A DNA stretch of 39,469 bases from a virus, in the IMG/VR virus record IMGVR_UViG_3300027733_001642, positions 1 to 39,469 of that record; one strand, 5' to 3'. Under the pieces are notes generated by a model, which was not told where the DNA came from, searched no databases, and saw nothing but the letters and a program-made list of their open reading frames with translations. Numbering within the stretch: the first letter of the stretch is position 1; each line of letters starts with the position of its first letter. Positions 1-8,357 of the stretch are shown here, in pieces. The translations under genes were made by a program, and so were the position numbers.

Positions 1-129
<129 letters not shown>

Positions 130-192
130 TCATTGGAGTTGTCTATATGGTATTTATCAAACAGTTTTTGTAACCTTAATGTAAATAATATA

Positions 193-480
193 ATGTTTAT
201 AAAATCAGAATATGTCTTAACTTCATTTATTCGGCAAAGTAAATTAAAACAAGAGCATTCGTATGTTCGAAAAAAAGAAGTTATTACATTTAAATGCGAC
301 AGTTGCGGTGAGCTGTTTGTTAGAGAAAGAGGAAAAATGGATCCTAAGCGATTAAGTAACAATTATTACCATGTTTGCAGTAACTGTGATGCTAAGAAAT
401 TCGCTCAGGAAAAAGGAGTTGAAATTCGTAAAGTTTGGGATATGCCAGTCAGTAGTCTTAAGACACTAGATCAGTTTTAG
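193..480 (+). CDS. small zinc-ribbon protein of T4-like phages
   Basis: A 95-residue protein with two CxxC pairs, CDSC and CSNC, around a conserved block (RERGKMDPKRLSNNYYHVC) that recurs in small proteins of marine T4-like phages. The four cysteines most likely bind zinc; DNA or RNA binding is inference. The frame is open upstream to 85, but that would overlap the divergent gene. The ATG at 193 starts the part that looks conserved, so I chose it. The 3' end overlaps the convergent UV endonuclease gene by 23 nt. Function unknown. Confidence 0.7.
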   Translation: MFIKSEYVLTSFIRQSKLKQEHSYVRKKEVITFKCDSCGELFVRERGKMDPKRLSNNYYHVCSNCDAKKFAQEKGVEIRKVWDMPVSSLKTLDQF

Positions 481-1486
481 CCTGTTCGTATAGTGCAAAA
501 CTTGCTAAGTTCTTGCCTTTGCTTTCACACATGATATCAAATTTGTCCCAAAATGTTAATGCCCATGCATTAACAGCAGTGTTCCAATAAAAATCACTGT
601 GCGCTCTAAGTTTGCCTTTTTTGTAGCCGGCTTCTAGGAGTACATCAAGAACTGGTGCGGTATGAATGTCATGATTGGGTAAAACATCTTCACGAGAAAC
701 AGAATAATGAAGAGTAGGCCTAACGCCGCGCCAACTGTCAATAACTTGATTGACTCTGCTGTCATCGGGTTTGATATACTCTCCAGATTTGATAAAATGA
801 TGGTGAATATCAAGAACGACGGGAACCCTGTCGCAAATAGTAAGGCAGTCATTAAGTCCATGTGTAATTTCCTCGTTTTCTATAGTAATACAGTTGCGTG
901 CCTCAGGACTAAGGCGGTCGTATGCTTTTAAGAATCCTGCAGGGCCAAGTCTGCCTGCAATGTGTACGTTAATTTTCATATCTTGAAACTGTTTGCCGTA
1001 ACCCATCCAGCGAGCCATGTCTGCATGATATTCAAATTCTTCAATGCTGCGTTCGACTACCTCCGGACGATCGCTTGCCAAGACGCAAAACTGTCCAGGA
1101 TGAAAACTAAGCCTAACGTTACGATCACGGGCAACATCCCCAATTTGAACAAAATGTTTTTCTGCGTAGTCTCTAACATCCGGTCTGCGATAAAATTCAG
1201 AAAACAAAGTGTGAGTATATACAGGCAACACATCACTGCCAATACGTACCATTCTGAGTTGCTCATTAAGTGTTCCTACCTTTTCAACCAAGTTGTAAAC
1301 GGAATTAATATTGGCAATCATTAACTCCCATAATTTTTGTTCTGCTACTTCACGTGATTGACGATTAAGCCAGGCAACGGTAGTAGTGCCAACATTATAT
1401 TTTTTGCAAGCATCGGTAGATTTAATACCGTTTACTTGATTAGGATTGTCAATCCACTTACACGCAAAACCAATTTTGTTTGTCAT
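458..1486 (-). CDS. uvsE: UV damage endonuclease (UVDE/UvsE)
   Basis: A 342-residue TIM-barrel UV damage endonuclease. The family nicks DNA directly 5' to pyrimidine dimers and some other lesions, using metal ions. Family-like stretches are visible: an N-terminal IGFACKW block, MVRIGSDVLPVYTH, LSFHPGQFCVLASDRPEVVERS, ITIENEE, PVVLDIHHHF and LRAHSDFYW, which together supply the histidine and acidic metal ligands. Length fits the family. Its ATG overlaps the stop of the phosphomannomutase gene (ATGA), so translation is probably coupled, placing it third in a queD-pmm-uvsE operon. T4 itself uses the unrelated DenV; UvsE is common in cyanophages and related phages. It presumably repairs phage DNA after sunlight damage. 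Confidence 0.93.
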   Translation of the reverse strand: MTNKIGFACKWIDNPNQVNGIKSTDACKKYNVGTTTVAWLNRQSREVAEQKLWELMIANINSVYNLVEKVGTLNEQLRMVRIGSDVLPVYTHTLFSEFYRRPDVRDYAEKHFVQIGDVARDRNVRLSFHPGQFCVLASDRPEVVERSIEEFEYHADMARWMGYGKQFQDMKINVHIAGRLGPAGFLKAYDRLSPEARNCITIENEEITHGLNDCLTICDRVPVVLDIHHHFIKSGEYIKPDDSRVNQVIDSWRGVRPTLHYSVSREDVLPNHDIHTAPVLDVLLEAGYKKGKLRAHSDFYWNTAVNAWALTFWDKFDIMCESKGKNLASFALYEQAKTDLVS

Positions 1487-2175
1487 AGTGATGTTAATAT
1501 ACTCCAGGTATGTTGCCAGTTTTTAACATTATAGCATTGACCGCATGCATCGTCAATGATTCGTTTTGCCAATGTGTAATCGTTCCCGCACGGGTCAATC
1601 CTATCCCCAAAGAACGTAATTTCTTGATCTACTAAAAAATTTAATATTTGAGATTTATCAAACCCTTTTTGAAAAATATCAATGCTAATCTGCCCTCCTA
1701 TTACTGCATGCAGATTTGGCCAGTTAGCATTAATTTCTTTAGTAAGGTAGTGTCGCTGCTGAGATATAATATCCCATCCTGCATATTTAATACGCTGTTC
1801 TCTAGTTGCATGTTGTCCGACATATGAAAAATTTAGCATACCTGGTCTGTCTTCAAAATGATTTCCAAATTTAGGATATTTAGTTTCATCTAATTTAGCA
1901 TTTAAAAAAATATGTAAATCTTCCGGGCTAGTCCAATCACTCCTATATAATAATTTTCCGTGCGTGTAAATTTCGTTCCCGGCAGAGTTAAAAGAGTAGC
2001 TAACATTGTTAACAATGTCTTCTCCGAGCTGCTCTATTGTTTTTGAAATATCACTACCGGTAACTAGCATAACTCTGTGAGTGGTCATAAATGATTTAAA
2101 CCAGTGCTTAAACTCAACGTCCATTGCTAATCTTGACAGGGTCAACGTTCCGTCAACATCAAAAAGATATATCAT
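1483..2175 (-). CDS. phosphomannomutase, eukaryotic PMM2 type (HAD superfamily)
   Basis: A 230-residue HAD phosphotransferase resembling the alpha-PMM family (human PMM1/PMM2), which interconverts mannose-6-phosphate and mannose-1-phosphate for GDP-mannose synthesis. Visible motifs: FDVDGTLT with nucleophile Asp6 and acid/base Asp8, TGSD (motif II region), FNSAGNEIY, RPGMLNFSYVG, a GGQISIDIFQKGFDK block and FFGDRIDPCGNDY (motif IV). The order and wording follow PMM2 rather than bacterial ManB/CpsG or the Cof family. Start and stop both overlap neighbours by ATGA, so it is coupled to queD upstream and uvsE downstream. It may feed the sugar genes at 6-18 kb (inference). Other HAD sugar phosphatase activity is possible. 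Confidence 0.85.
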   Translation of the reverse strand: MIYLFDVDGTLTLSRLAMDVEFKHWFKSFMTTHRVMLVTGSDISKTIEQLGEDIVNNVSYSFNSAGNEIYTHGKLLYRSDWTSPEDLHIFLNAKLDETKYPKFGNHFEDRPGMLNFSYVGQHATREQRIKYAGWDIISQQRHYLTKEINANWPNLHAVIGGQISIDIFQKGFDKSQILNFLVDQEITFFGDRIDPCGNDYTLAKRIIDDACGQCYNVKNWQHTWSILTSL

Positions 2176-2717
2176 CTATAGTAAACGCTTCTTGATTTAG
2201 GAGTTTCCCACCAATCAATGTGATGAACCTTAACGCCAAGATGTTGCATTTTTTCTTCAACTAAATCAGCCATCCATTTGCTAAGATTCTCGCTAGTAGG
2301 TACAAAATTAACAATGAAAAATCCTTCATAGTACTCGCACTCGGATTCAGCTGAATCTTGATATTCTGCAGGATCTATGTACCAACCTGCTACATAATCT
2401 GTATCAGGTACGCATACACTGACTAACTCTTTTTCACCGATCATTTTATCGTAAAGCGGGTCATTTTTATCAATAATAAATTGATGATCGATATATGTAT
2501 TAATCCATTTCTTAAGCCATTCTAAATGTCTAAAATCAGTTATCATGCCGGTTGCATCGAGTTTATCTGCGGTTAAAAACACTTGCATTTTACCTTCATG
2601 CCCGTGCAAATGTCGACAAGCACATTTTAAATCCGCAGCATATTTTCCATTAAGTGTTTGTGTGTGAACTCTGTGGCCGTAACAAAATTCAAAAGTCTTA
2701 TCAATAATCCAAGCCAT
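2172..2717 (-). CDS. queD: 6-carboxytetrahydropterin synthase-like protein (QueD/PTPS)
   Basis: A 181-residue member of the 6-pyruvoyl/6-carboxy-tetrahydropterin synthase family, which acts in the queuosine/7-deazaguanine pathway. Zinc ligands are visible as His15 (GHRVH) and the His38-Gly-His40 pair in CRHLHGHEG; Cys34 lies four residues before His38, the spacing of the catalytic cysteine. It is longer than the usual ~120 residues because of an acidic insertion around residues 100-130, as in some phage versions. No other queuosine or archaeosine genes are in this window, so whether it serves DNA base modification, tRNA or folate chemistry is open. Start: ATG with AAGGA about 8 nt upstream. 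First gene after a strong promoter at 2744-2772. Confidence 0.87.
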   Translation of the reverse strand: MAWIIDKTFEFCYGHRVHTQTLNGKYAADLKCACRHLHGHEGKMQVFLTADKLDATGMITDFRHLEWLKKWINTYIDHQFIIDKNDPLYDKMIGEKELVSVCVPDTDYVAGWYIDPAEYQDSAESECEYYEGFFIVNFVPTSENLSKWMADLVEEKMQHLGVKVHHIDWWETPKSRSVYYR

Positions 2718-2743
2718 ACTAATCCTTATTAGTTAAAAGTTAT

Positions 2744-2772
2744 ATTATATAGTCATTATGATGAGAAGTCAA
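2744..2772 (-). promoter_or_regulatory. sigma70-type promoter for queD operon
   Basis: On the minus strand TTGACT, a 17-bp spacer, then TATAAT, about 27 nt upstream of the queD start. It matches host housekeeping promoters used by early phage genes. Confidence 0.75.
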
Positions 2773-3167
2773 TCAGTTTTAGAAGATCGACAGGTGGCAA
2801 TGCTAGGGCAATTATCGCATACTTCGCCAGTAACTGGTTGTTTACAGTGCAATATTACTTTTACATCTGCAAGTTCATCTACAACATCTGATAAAATCGT
2901 AAATTCATCTTTAGTACGATTAATAAGAGTTGTTAGTGACTGCATAGTCCAATACCACCAGTTAACTGAAACAATAAGAAGAATCGAAATAAAAACCCAC
3001 CACAAACTTTGTTGGCGGGTATTAGTAATCCAATCCCATGAGAATATTAAGATAACTATACTAATAAAAACGACACTACTAGCTAACAGCCAATACCGTC
3101 GTTGATTGTTAATTTCATTAAGGTCGGCATCATTCTGAGAAAGCAACTTAGCCAGTCGTTCCTTCAT
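2769..3167 (-). CDS. small two-pass membrane protein
   Basis: A 132-residue protein starting MKERLAKLLSQ. Two hydrophobic segments are visible (about residues 26-46 and 56-75, WLLASSVVFISIVILIF and WWVFISILLIVSVNWWYW), followed by a soluble tail with a cysteine cluster (CKQPVTGEVCDNCPSIATC). I prefer the ATG at 3167 over an upstream in-frame ATG at 3194, because it overlaps the stop of the fibre gene as ATGA, giving translational coupling. A holin-like or membrane-remodelling role is possible, but nothing diagnostic is seen. Family not recognised. Confidence 0.6.
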   Translation of the reverse strand: MKERLAKLLSQNDADLNEINNQRRYWLLASSVVFISIVILIFSWDWITNTRQQSLWWVFISILLIVSVNWWYWTMQSLTTLINRTKDEFTILSDVVDELADVKVILHCKQPVTGEVCDNCPSIATCRSSKTD

Positions 3168-4645
3168 CGCCCGATTGCACCGAACGGTTCCCATTCACCG
3201 GGTTGACCGTCAACTAAACAAATCCAACCTACATATCCGGTAATTGTTGGATTTTGATTCCAACAGATATCACCTTTGTAAAACACACCCTCATTCGGTG
3301 GCATTATACCTGTGACAAACTTTTTATTATTAAAACTAACGTTACCGTTTACTGATAAACTAACAGTTGGATCTGGATTATTAACACCGACAGATAATGA
3401 TCCAAATACTTTAACTGGACGTCTAGGTAAATTAATGTTTCCTATTATAGTTTCGCTGCTATCTGCAAAAAGTATATTTTGGTTTGCAATATTCAATGCA
3501 AGGTACGAGCTTGCAGTAACTTCCGGACCAGTTATAGTTAATGAATGCGTGCCTAATGTCGATTTAAGATTATCTGTAGATAAATCTGCGATTGCTGCTT
3601 CTCCTGCGACAACTAGCGAAGTAAGTTGACCAACAGATGTAAGATTTGAGCTTCGAATACAGTCGCCGAGTTTTGAATCATAAATTACAGGATTACCGTT
3701 AATGTAATATGCTTGCTCTGCACCGATTTCGATTGATACTTGAGTTTTTAACCTATCTGGATTGTTAACAAGGACAAACGACCGTTGGCAATCAGAATCA
3801 AGCCATACTAACCCTTTATTGTATATCGGATCATGCTGTGACCCTTTAAATTCTAAAGAACTGGTACGTTCAATTCTTGTATCTGCTTCGATATTTGATG
3901 CATAAATCGATCCAAACACTCGCAATACACCTGATTTACTTATTTCGTCGCTAATATGGACTTCACCGTTGTGTTTAACAGTAATGCGAGGAATGTTGTC
4001 ACTAGTGATTGCAAAATCATGGTTTGAATATGTACCTACTGTTGCTAACCCAACTTTCGGACTACCTAGTGCAATTTCGACATCGTTATCGATAATACTA
4101 ATTGATGCATTTGGATCTTCAGTTCCTAAACCTAATCGATTATAACTTGTATTAAAGAATGCAAATTCACCAATATTAGCGTCACCGGTTACTGTTAATG
4201 AGTTTAATGGTCCTACTTTTCTAAGATTACTGTTTGTAATAGTAGTACCCAGGCTGTTAACTGTTAGAACAGGAATGTTATCAATTTTATATGCTGCTTC
4301 TGCAATAAGATCAAAATCACCGTTAGTCCATAGTCTATTTCCATTGCGATATATTAATTGAATATTACCGTTGCCCCACGCCCATGAAAATCCTTTTCCT
4401 ACGAGTTCTTCTTCTGAGTTAGTAACCCAATTTCCTAACTCGGCTGCGACACCGTGTTTAGTAATTAGATTATCAACTTGAATAGTTTGTGCAATAATTG
4501 TGCTTGATACTGTTAGATCACCGTTGAGGTTAATACTTCCGTTAATGTCTAATGTATTTGGTAATGCTACTGGTCCTTCCAACGTCGAAAGAATCAGTTT
4601 ATCGATAACAACTTTATCGTTTTGAATGTTGAATATTTGAGTCAT
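3164..4645 (-). CDS. tail-fibre-like virion structural protein
   Basis: A 493-residue protein of repetitive, beta-rich composition (many short L.V.G.. and NG.VS...N units) typical of trimeric phage fibres. The C-terminus (GYVGWICLVDGQPGEWEPFG) resembles ends of fibre or baseplate-associated proteins of marine T4-like phages. No enzymatic motif is seen. A T4-late-type box lies about 20 nt upstream, as expected for a structural gene. It overlaps the small membrane protein gene downstream by ATGA. Exact position in the virion is unknown. Confidence 0.7.
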   Translation of the reverse strand: MTQIFNIQNDKVVIDKLILSTLEGPVALPNTLDINGSINLNGDLTVSSTIIAQTIQVDNLITKHGVAAELGNWVTNSEEELVGKGFSWAWGNGNIQLIYRNGNRLWTNGDFDLIAEAAYKIDNIPVLTVNSLGTTITNSNLRKVGPLNSLTVTGDANIGEFAFFNTSYNRLGLGTEDPNASISIIDNDVEIALGSPKVGLATVGTYSNHDFAITSDNIPRITVKHNGEVHISDEISKSGVLRVFGSIYASNIEADTRIERTSSLEFKGSQHDPIYNKGLVWLDSDCQRSFVLVNNPDRLKTQVSIEIGAEQAYYINGNPVIYDSKLGDCIRSSNLTSVGQLTSLVVAGEAAIADLSTDNLKSTLGTHSLTITGPEVTASSYLALNIANQNILFADSSETIIGNINLPRRPVKVFGSLSVGVNNPDPTVSLSVNGNVSFNNKKFVTGIMPPNEGVFYKGDICWNQNPTITGYVGWICLVDGQPGEWEPFGAIGR

Positions 4646-4663
4646 AATTTGGTCTCTTTTCTA

Positions 4664-4671
4664 TATTTATC
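4664..4671 (-). promoter_or_regulatory. T4-late-like promoter of fibre gene
   Basis: GATAAATA on the minus strand, about 19 nt before the ATG of the fibre gene. It matches the T4 late -10 consensus TATAAATA at seven of eight positions, with no sigma70 -35 box. Confidence 0.5.
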
Positions 4672-4694
4672 CAAGAAACCTAATTGATTTCAAA

Positions 4695-5933
4695 CTACGA
4701 TGCGGCTTTAAGCAGAATTGTTTCTTCGTTTATTCGACCGTTTAATTTAGTGTCAGTTGCAGTAATATCATCTAGGAATCTGCGTAGTGCAACTTTACTT
4801 GCTGATTTAAATTCTTTGAGTTTTTCATCCGGTTTGCGTATTGTTTTTTGAATACTTTTATGTTCGTCAAAACCTACAATACTTGATCCTTTTACAGTTA
4901 GCGGACCTGTCATTTCGTCTGCAACGTATTTGCCAAGTTTTCTATTCTTAGTGTTGTACACCCATAGTTCTTTAGCACTAACAATCTCAGTAGGATTAAT
5001 AGAAACAAGTTTTAACGGTTCAAATGTTTTTAAGAATTTTAGTTTTAAAACAAGTTTATCTTTAGGCACTGCTTTAACTGTTCTTGGCTTTTTATTAATT
5101 TTAGCTTCTTCTGCAAGCATTACACATGCAGATTCGACTTCTTTATAAAATGTAATTAAAGAACGAATTTGTTTTTTACTGCGATGTGAATATGCTTCTT
5201 GCAACTGCTCGTACACATCGTGCAATTCTGCATCTGCGGGTTTACCAGCGGCAAGTTCTTCTAACTCAGCAAGCGCAGGCGCGTACATATCTTTTATAAC
5301 ACGGGCATGTGCAGCTTTTGCTTCTTTTCCTTTGAGTAAATTTAAAATTTTAATTGCTTTTGGATCAAACGCATCTGCATCTGTAATCCAACTCTCGACC
5401 GCCTCTTCGATATCTGCAGTCATGTTAACGGCTGCATCTTTAACCCGTGTTTGGATGCTGATCACAGGAGCCGGCTTTTTAACTTCGTCATCCTCTGGGT
5501 CAATGTCGTTAAGACCAGCGTCGATGGTTGCAGCAACTGCTGTTCTTAACCATACCGTAGCATCTCTTCTACCGTTAAATTCAGGGTGAGCTGGTGGCAT
5601 ACCACGAAGTAAACAACTAGCAATAGAACCCATAGTAGTACTTGTTCTCCAATCTTTAGTAGCTTTGTAATCGGAGATTTCTTTAGTTGTGAAGTCATTT
5701 TGCATCATCCATTTAAGTACTGCAGGTTTTAAATCTTTACTACTAAATTGTAAATTATAATAATGCATAGCGTTGTGCCATTTTCTACTATAATCTTTAG
5801 TCGATAATTCTTCCCAGCCGTCCCAAGTTGGACTTGTGTCTTTCTTCGCATTTTCTCGTATTGTAACTGAAGAAATTTTAGGTTTTGCTTTTTTTGGTTT
5901 TGCGGTTGAGCCTGCTACTTTTATTGTTGCCAT
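4695..5933 (-). CDS. conserved phage protein of unknown function
   Basis: A 412-residue protein with a lysine-rich N-terminus (MATIKVAGSTAKPKKAKPK), a conserved-looking block WDGWEELSTKDYSRKWH..MHYY, and a middle acidic/helical stretch (residues about 150-260) that could form coiled coil. The ATG at 5933 was chosen over an upstream one at 5993, because the longer version would add a hydrophobic leader and run through a consensus promoter. The basic N-terminus suggests nucleic acid contact (weak inference). Similar proteins occur in other marine T4-like phages as far as I recall, without a known role. It is transcribed from its own strong sigma70 promoter, so an early role is likely. Confidence 0.7.
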   Translation of the reverse strand: MATIKVAGSTAKPKKAKPKISSVTIRENAKKDTSPTWDGWEELSTKDYSRKWHNAMHYYNLQFSSKDLKPAVLKWMMQNDFTTKEISDYKATKDWRTSTTMGSIASCLLRGMPPAHPEFNGRRDATVWLRTAVAATIDAGLNDIDPEDDEVKKPAPVISIQTRVKDAAVNMTADIEEAVESWITDADAFDPKAIKILNLLKGKEAKAAHARVIKDMYAPALAELEELAAGKPADAELHDVYEQLQEAYSHRSKKQIRSLITFYKEVESACVMLAEEAKINKKPRTVKAVPKDKLVLKLKFLKTFEPLKLVSINPTEIVSAKELWVYNTKNRKLGKYVADEMTGPLTVKGSSIVGFDEHKSIQKTIRKPDEKLKEFKSASKVALRRFLDDITATDTKLNGRINEETILLKAAS

Positions 5934-5964
5934 ATAAATTCTCAGTAATGTAAAAATTGTTGTT

Positions 5965-5993
5965 ATTATATAATAAAAAACGGGTGTTGTCAA
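5965..5993 (-). promoter_or_regulatory. consensus sigma70 promoter
   Basis: TTGACA, 17-bp spacer, TATAAT on the minus strand: a perfect consensus, about 32 nt upstream of the ATG at 5933. Confidence 0.85.
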
Positions 5994-6090
5994 CTATTTA
6001 ATTCTTGCCATATATTATTAATTATTTCATAAGTCGGAGCTAGCTGGTCATTCTACTTATCTGTCAAATACTATTTTACTAAATATCTTG

Positions 6091-6591
6091 ATGTATACTC
6101 AAGGAACAATTCAAAATTTTTGGAATACTCAGCATACTACACTTGCATATATTCCGACAGAGTTTAAAAATCAAAATGATGTTAACATGTGGTTAACTAG
6201 CGGATTTAATCAAGAAAATTTAATATTTGATCTATATGACATGAGTAATCCTACACCTAAATGGGCCGAATCGTTTTTTCGTTCCTTTAATGGAAATCAT
6301 ATAACACTAAGTTTTATGAGAATGAAAACAAATACAGCTCTTCCGTATCACGCTGACTTGTTTAAAAAATATATTCAGATTAATAAAATATTAGATCCTT
6401 CTAAAATTTCAAGAGCTGTTGTGTTTTTAGAAGATTGGCAACCTGGCCATATTTTAGAAATTAATGGGAAATCTATATCGCAGTGGCACGCAGGTGATTA
6501 TGTGTTATGGAACTATGATACTCCGCACATGGCTGCAAATTTAGGATTAGTCCCGCGCTATACTGCACAGATTACGTTCACGAATGTTTGA
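6091..6591 (+). CDS. 2OG-Fe(II) oxygenase / Asp-Asn hydroxylase-like protein
   Basis: A 166-residue cupin-fold protein. Iron ligands are visible as His87-x-Asp89 (PYHADLF) and distal His146 (TPHMAANLG), with Arg108 or the arginine near the C-terminus as a possible 2-oxoglutarate anchor. This is the compact phage type of 2OG oxygenase related to aspartyl/asparaginyl hydroxylases. Start is the ATG at 6091; a TTG directly before it is less likely. It overlaps the aminotransferase-like gene by 8 nt and is the first of three plus-strand sugar-island genes. The substrate is unknown; a sugar or protein side chain is plausible. Confidence 0.7.
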   Translation: MYTQGTIQNFWNTQHTTLAYIPTEFKNQNDVNMWLTSGFNQENLIFDLYDMSNPTPKWAESFFRSFNGNHITLSFMRMKTNTALPYHADLFKKYIQINKILDPSKISRAVVFLEDWQPGHILEINGKSISQWHAGDYVLWNYDTPHMAANLGLVPRYTAQITFTNV

Positions 6592-7201
6592 TACTATAGA
6601 CAAATTTGAAAAGATAATTGCAGAATTTTACGGAGCACCGTATGCAGTTAGCACAGATTGTTGTACGCACGCAATTGAATTGTGTTTACGGCTAACTGCT
6701 GCAAATAATGTAACGTGTCCTAACCATACCTATATTTCAATTCCGCATACATTTAACAAGTTAAATTTATCATGGTCATTTAGCAATGATAGGTGGAAGG
6801 ATTATTATTTTATAGGAAACACACATATAGTCGATGCTGCTGTATTGTGGAAAGAAAATTCGTATATTCCTGCTACATTTATGTGTTTAAGTTTTCAATT
6901 TAAAAAGCACTTATCATTAGGTCGAGGCGGAATGATACTATTAGACAACAAAATAGCATATGAAAAATTAATAAGAATGAGTTACGATGGTCGAAGTCGA
7001 AATTTATCATGGGCAGAACAAGACATTAGTACAGTCGGGTATCATTACTATATGACACCAGAAACTGCGCAACTTGGTATTTCTAAATTAAATTTAGCAA
7101 AAGAAAAAATACCAAAACTGTGGTCGTCAAGTGACTACCCGAATTTATCAAATATGCAAATTTTTAAGGAAAATAATAATGGACGGATATCTTTTAATTG
7201 A
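6584..7201 (+). CDS. short DegT/DnrJ/EryC1-type aminotransferase
   Basis: A 205-residue protein resembling the large domain of PLP-dependent sugar aminotransferases of the DegT family. Seen: the N-terminal segment with YAVSTDCCTHAIELCLRL (phosphate-binding turn), CPNHTYISIP, and SFQFKKHLSLGRGGMILLD, where a lysine should form the Schiff base. Full family members are about 370-400 residues, so the C-terminal domain is missing, and the reading frame of the next gene begins inside its end. Short forms like this recur in marine phages and may be functional or work as part of a complex. The likely product would be an amino sugar nucleotide. Confidence 0.7.
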   Translation: MFDTIDKFEKIIAEFYGAPYAVSTDCCTHAIELCLRLTAANNVTCPNHTYISIPHTFNKLNLSWSFSNDRWKDYYFIGNTHIVDAAVLWKENSYIPATFMCLSFQFKKHLSLGRGGMILLDNKIAYEKLIRMSYDGRSRNLSWAEQDISTVGYHYYMTPETAQLGISKLNLAKEKIPKLWSSSDYPNLSNMQIFKENNNGRISFN

Positions 7202-8357
7202 ATCTATTGATCAGGTGCGAACTGAAAAAACATTTGTCCGCAATGATTATCGAAGTACGATGTCGCAATATACAGAGACGCGTCTTTTTTTGAGAATGAA
7301 ATATAAGATGCAGCCTACCGAGGCACTTGTACTAGTAGTAATGTACACAGACATGTCTGAAATTAATAAAATTGTTGATTACATTAACGAGTGCCGCTTT
7401 TCAAAATTATATTTCTTTGTCGAAGATGTGTTTAGACTTTCGTTGCCGAACAAACCTGCTGATTGTATAGATAGGTCACTAATTAATCGATACCCGACAG
7501 AAGTTATCGCAGGAGAGTTAGAAATTATTTCTCAAATTTTAAATCAAACAGCAGTTGAATATGAAATTTATCATAATGAGTACAATTCGAGTTTTTTTGA
7601 AAAAAAATATAATCTAACAATTAATTATTTTGATATATTTTCTGCATCTATACCTGTAAATAAATGGATGGCGTATCAATTTACTTCGGTATTTGATTTT
7701 AAGATATCTTGTTTTAATCTAAGAAAAGATATTATTAGATTCTATATAGTTGCGTTGTTATATGGATCACCGTGTGTTATTTTAACCTTAGGTAATCATT
7801 TTACAGTCGGCGAAGTTATTGATAATCAGCAACTGCCAGTTAACAAGTTTAGACCTGACATTACGAAAAAAATATTAGAAACTACTGAATTTTTTAACAA
7901 CAATAATGTTAAGTTAGAGTGGGATATTGCGTTTGATCAAAAAATTGATATTAAATATTTTGAATATAGCGATGTAATGCCTGCAGTCGTTAACAGCTTC
8001 TTAAGTCTAGTAACAGAAACAAGTTATTATTATCCAATGCCAAATATTGGAGAAAAAACACTAAAACCAATTGTTGCACACCGACCATTTATTATGATTG
8101 CACCTGCAGGGACTATTGCATTACTTAAAAATCTTAAATTTAAAACTTTTGATCAATGGTGGGACGAAAGTTACGATTTGATAATTGATAATCATAAACG
8201 TCTAGAAGCAATTTATGATATAGTTGAAACAATTCTAAAAAAAGATAATCAAGAGTTAGTACAGATGCTAAACGAAATGCAACCTGTACTAGAGCACAAT
8301 TACAAAAATCTCCGACATCTTCGAACTAATATGTATTCTATTAATCATCTCGAATAA
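7179..8357 (+). CDS. putative glycosyltransferase, divergent member of three-gene set
   Basis: A 392-residue protein whose C-terminal third (about residues 270-390) has the pattern TE..YYPMPNIGEKTLKPI, PFIMIAP, L..LKFKTFDQWWDESYD, followed by an R..A and a helical tail ending in LEHNYKNL. The same order occurs in the genes at 11893 and 15334. The E..EK..KP signature resembles the donor-binding part of GT10-like transferases (inference). The ATG at 7179 has an AAGGA Shine-Dalgarno 8 nt upstream, better than the in-frame ATG at 7131. It overlaps its upstream neighbour by 23 nt and the convergent nucleotidyltransferase gene by 17 nt. Substrate unknown. Confidence 0.6.
   Translation: MDGYLLIESIDQVRTEKTFVRNDYRSTMSQYTETRLFLRMKYKMQPTEALVLVVMYTDMSEINKIVDYINECRFSKLYFFVEDVFRLSLPNKPADCIDRSLINRYPTEVIAGELEIISQILNQTAVEYEIYHNEYNSSFFEKKYNLTINYFDIFSASIPVNKWMAYQFTSVFDFKISCFNLRKDIIRFYIVALLYGSPCVILTLGNHFTVGEVIDNQQLPVNKFRPDITKKILETTEFFNNNNVKLEWDIAFDQKIDIKYFEYSDVMPAVVNSFLSLVTETSYYYPMPNIGEKTLKPIVAHRPFIMIAPAGTIALLKNLKFKTFDQWWDESYDLIIDNHKRLEAIYDIVETILKKDNQELVQMLNEMQPVLEHNYKNLRHLRTNMYSINHLE

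Noticed and set aside
962-1324. 120-codon plus-strand ORF
   Set aside because: Antisense shadow of the UV endonuclease gene, without a ribosome site or recognisable domain.
3312-3629. 105-codon plus-strand ORF
   Set aside because: Antisense shadow of the fibre-like gene.
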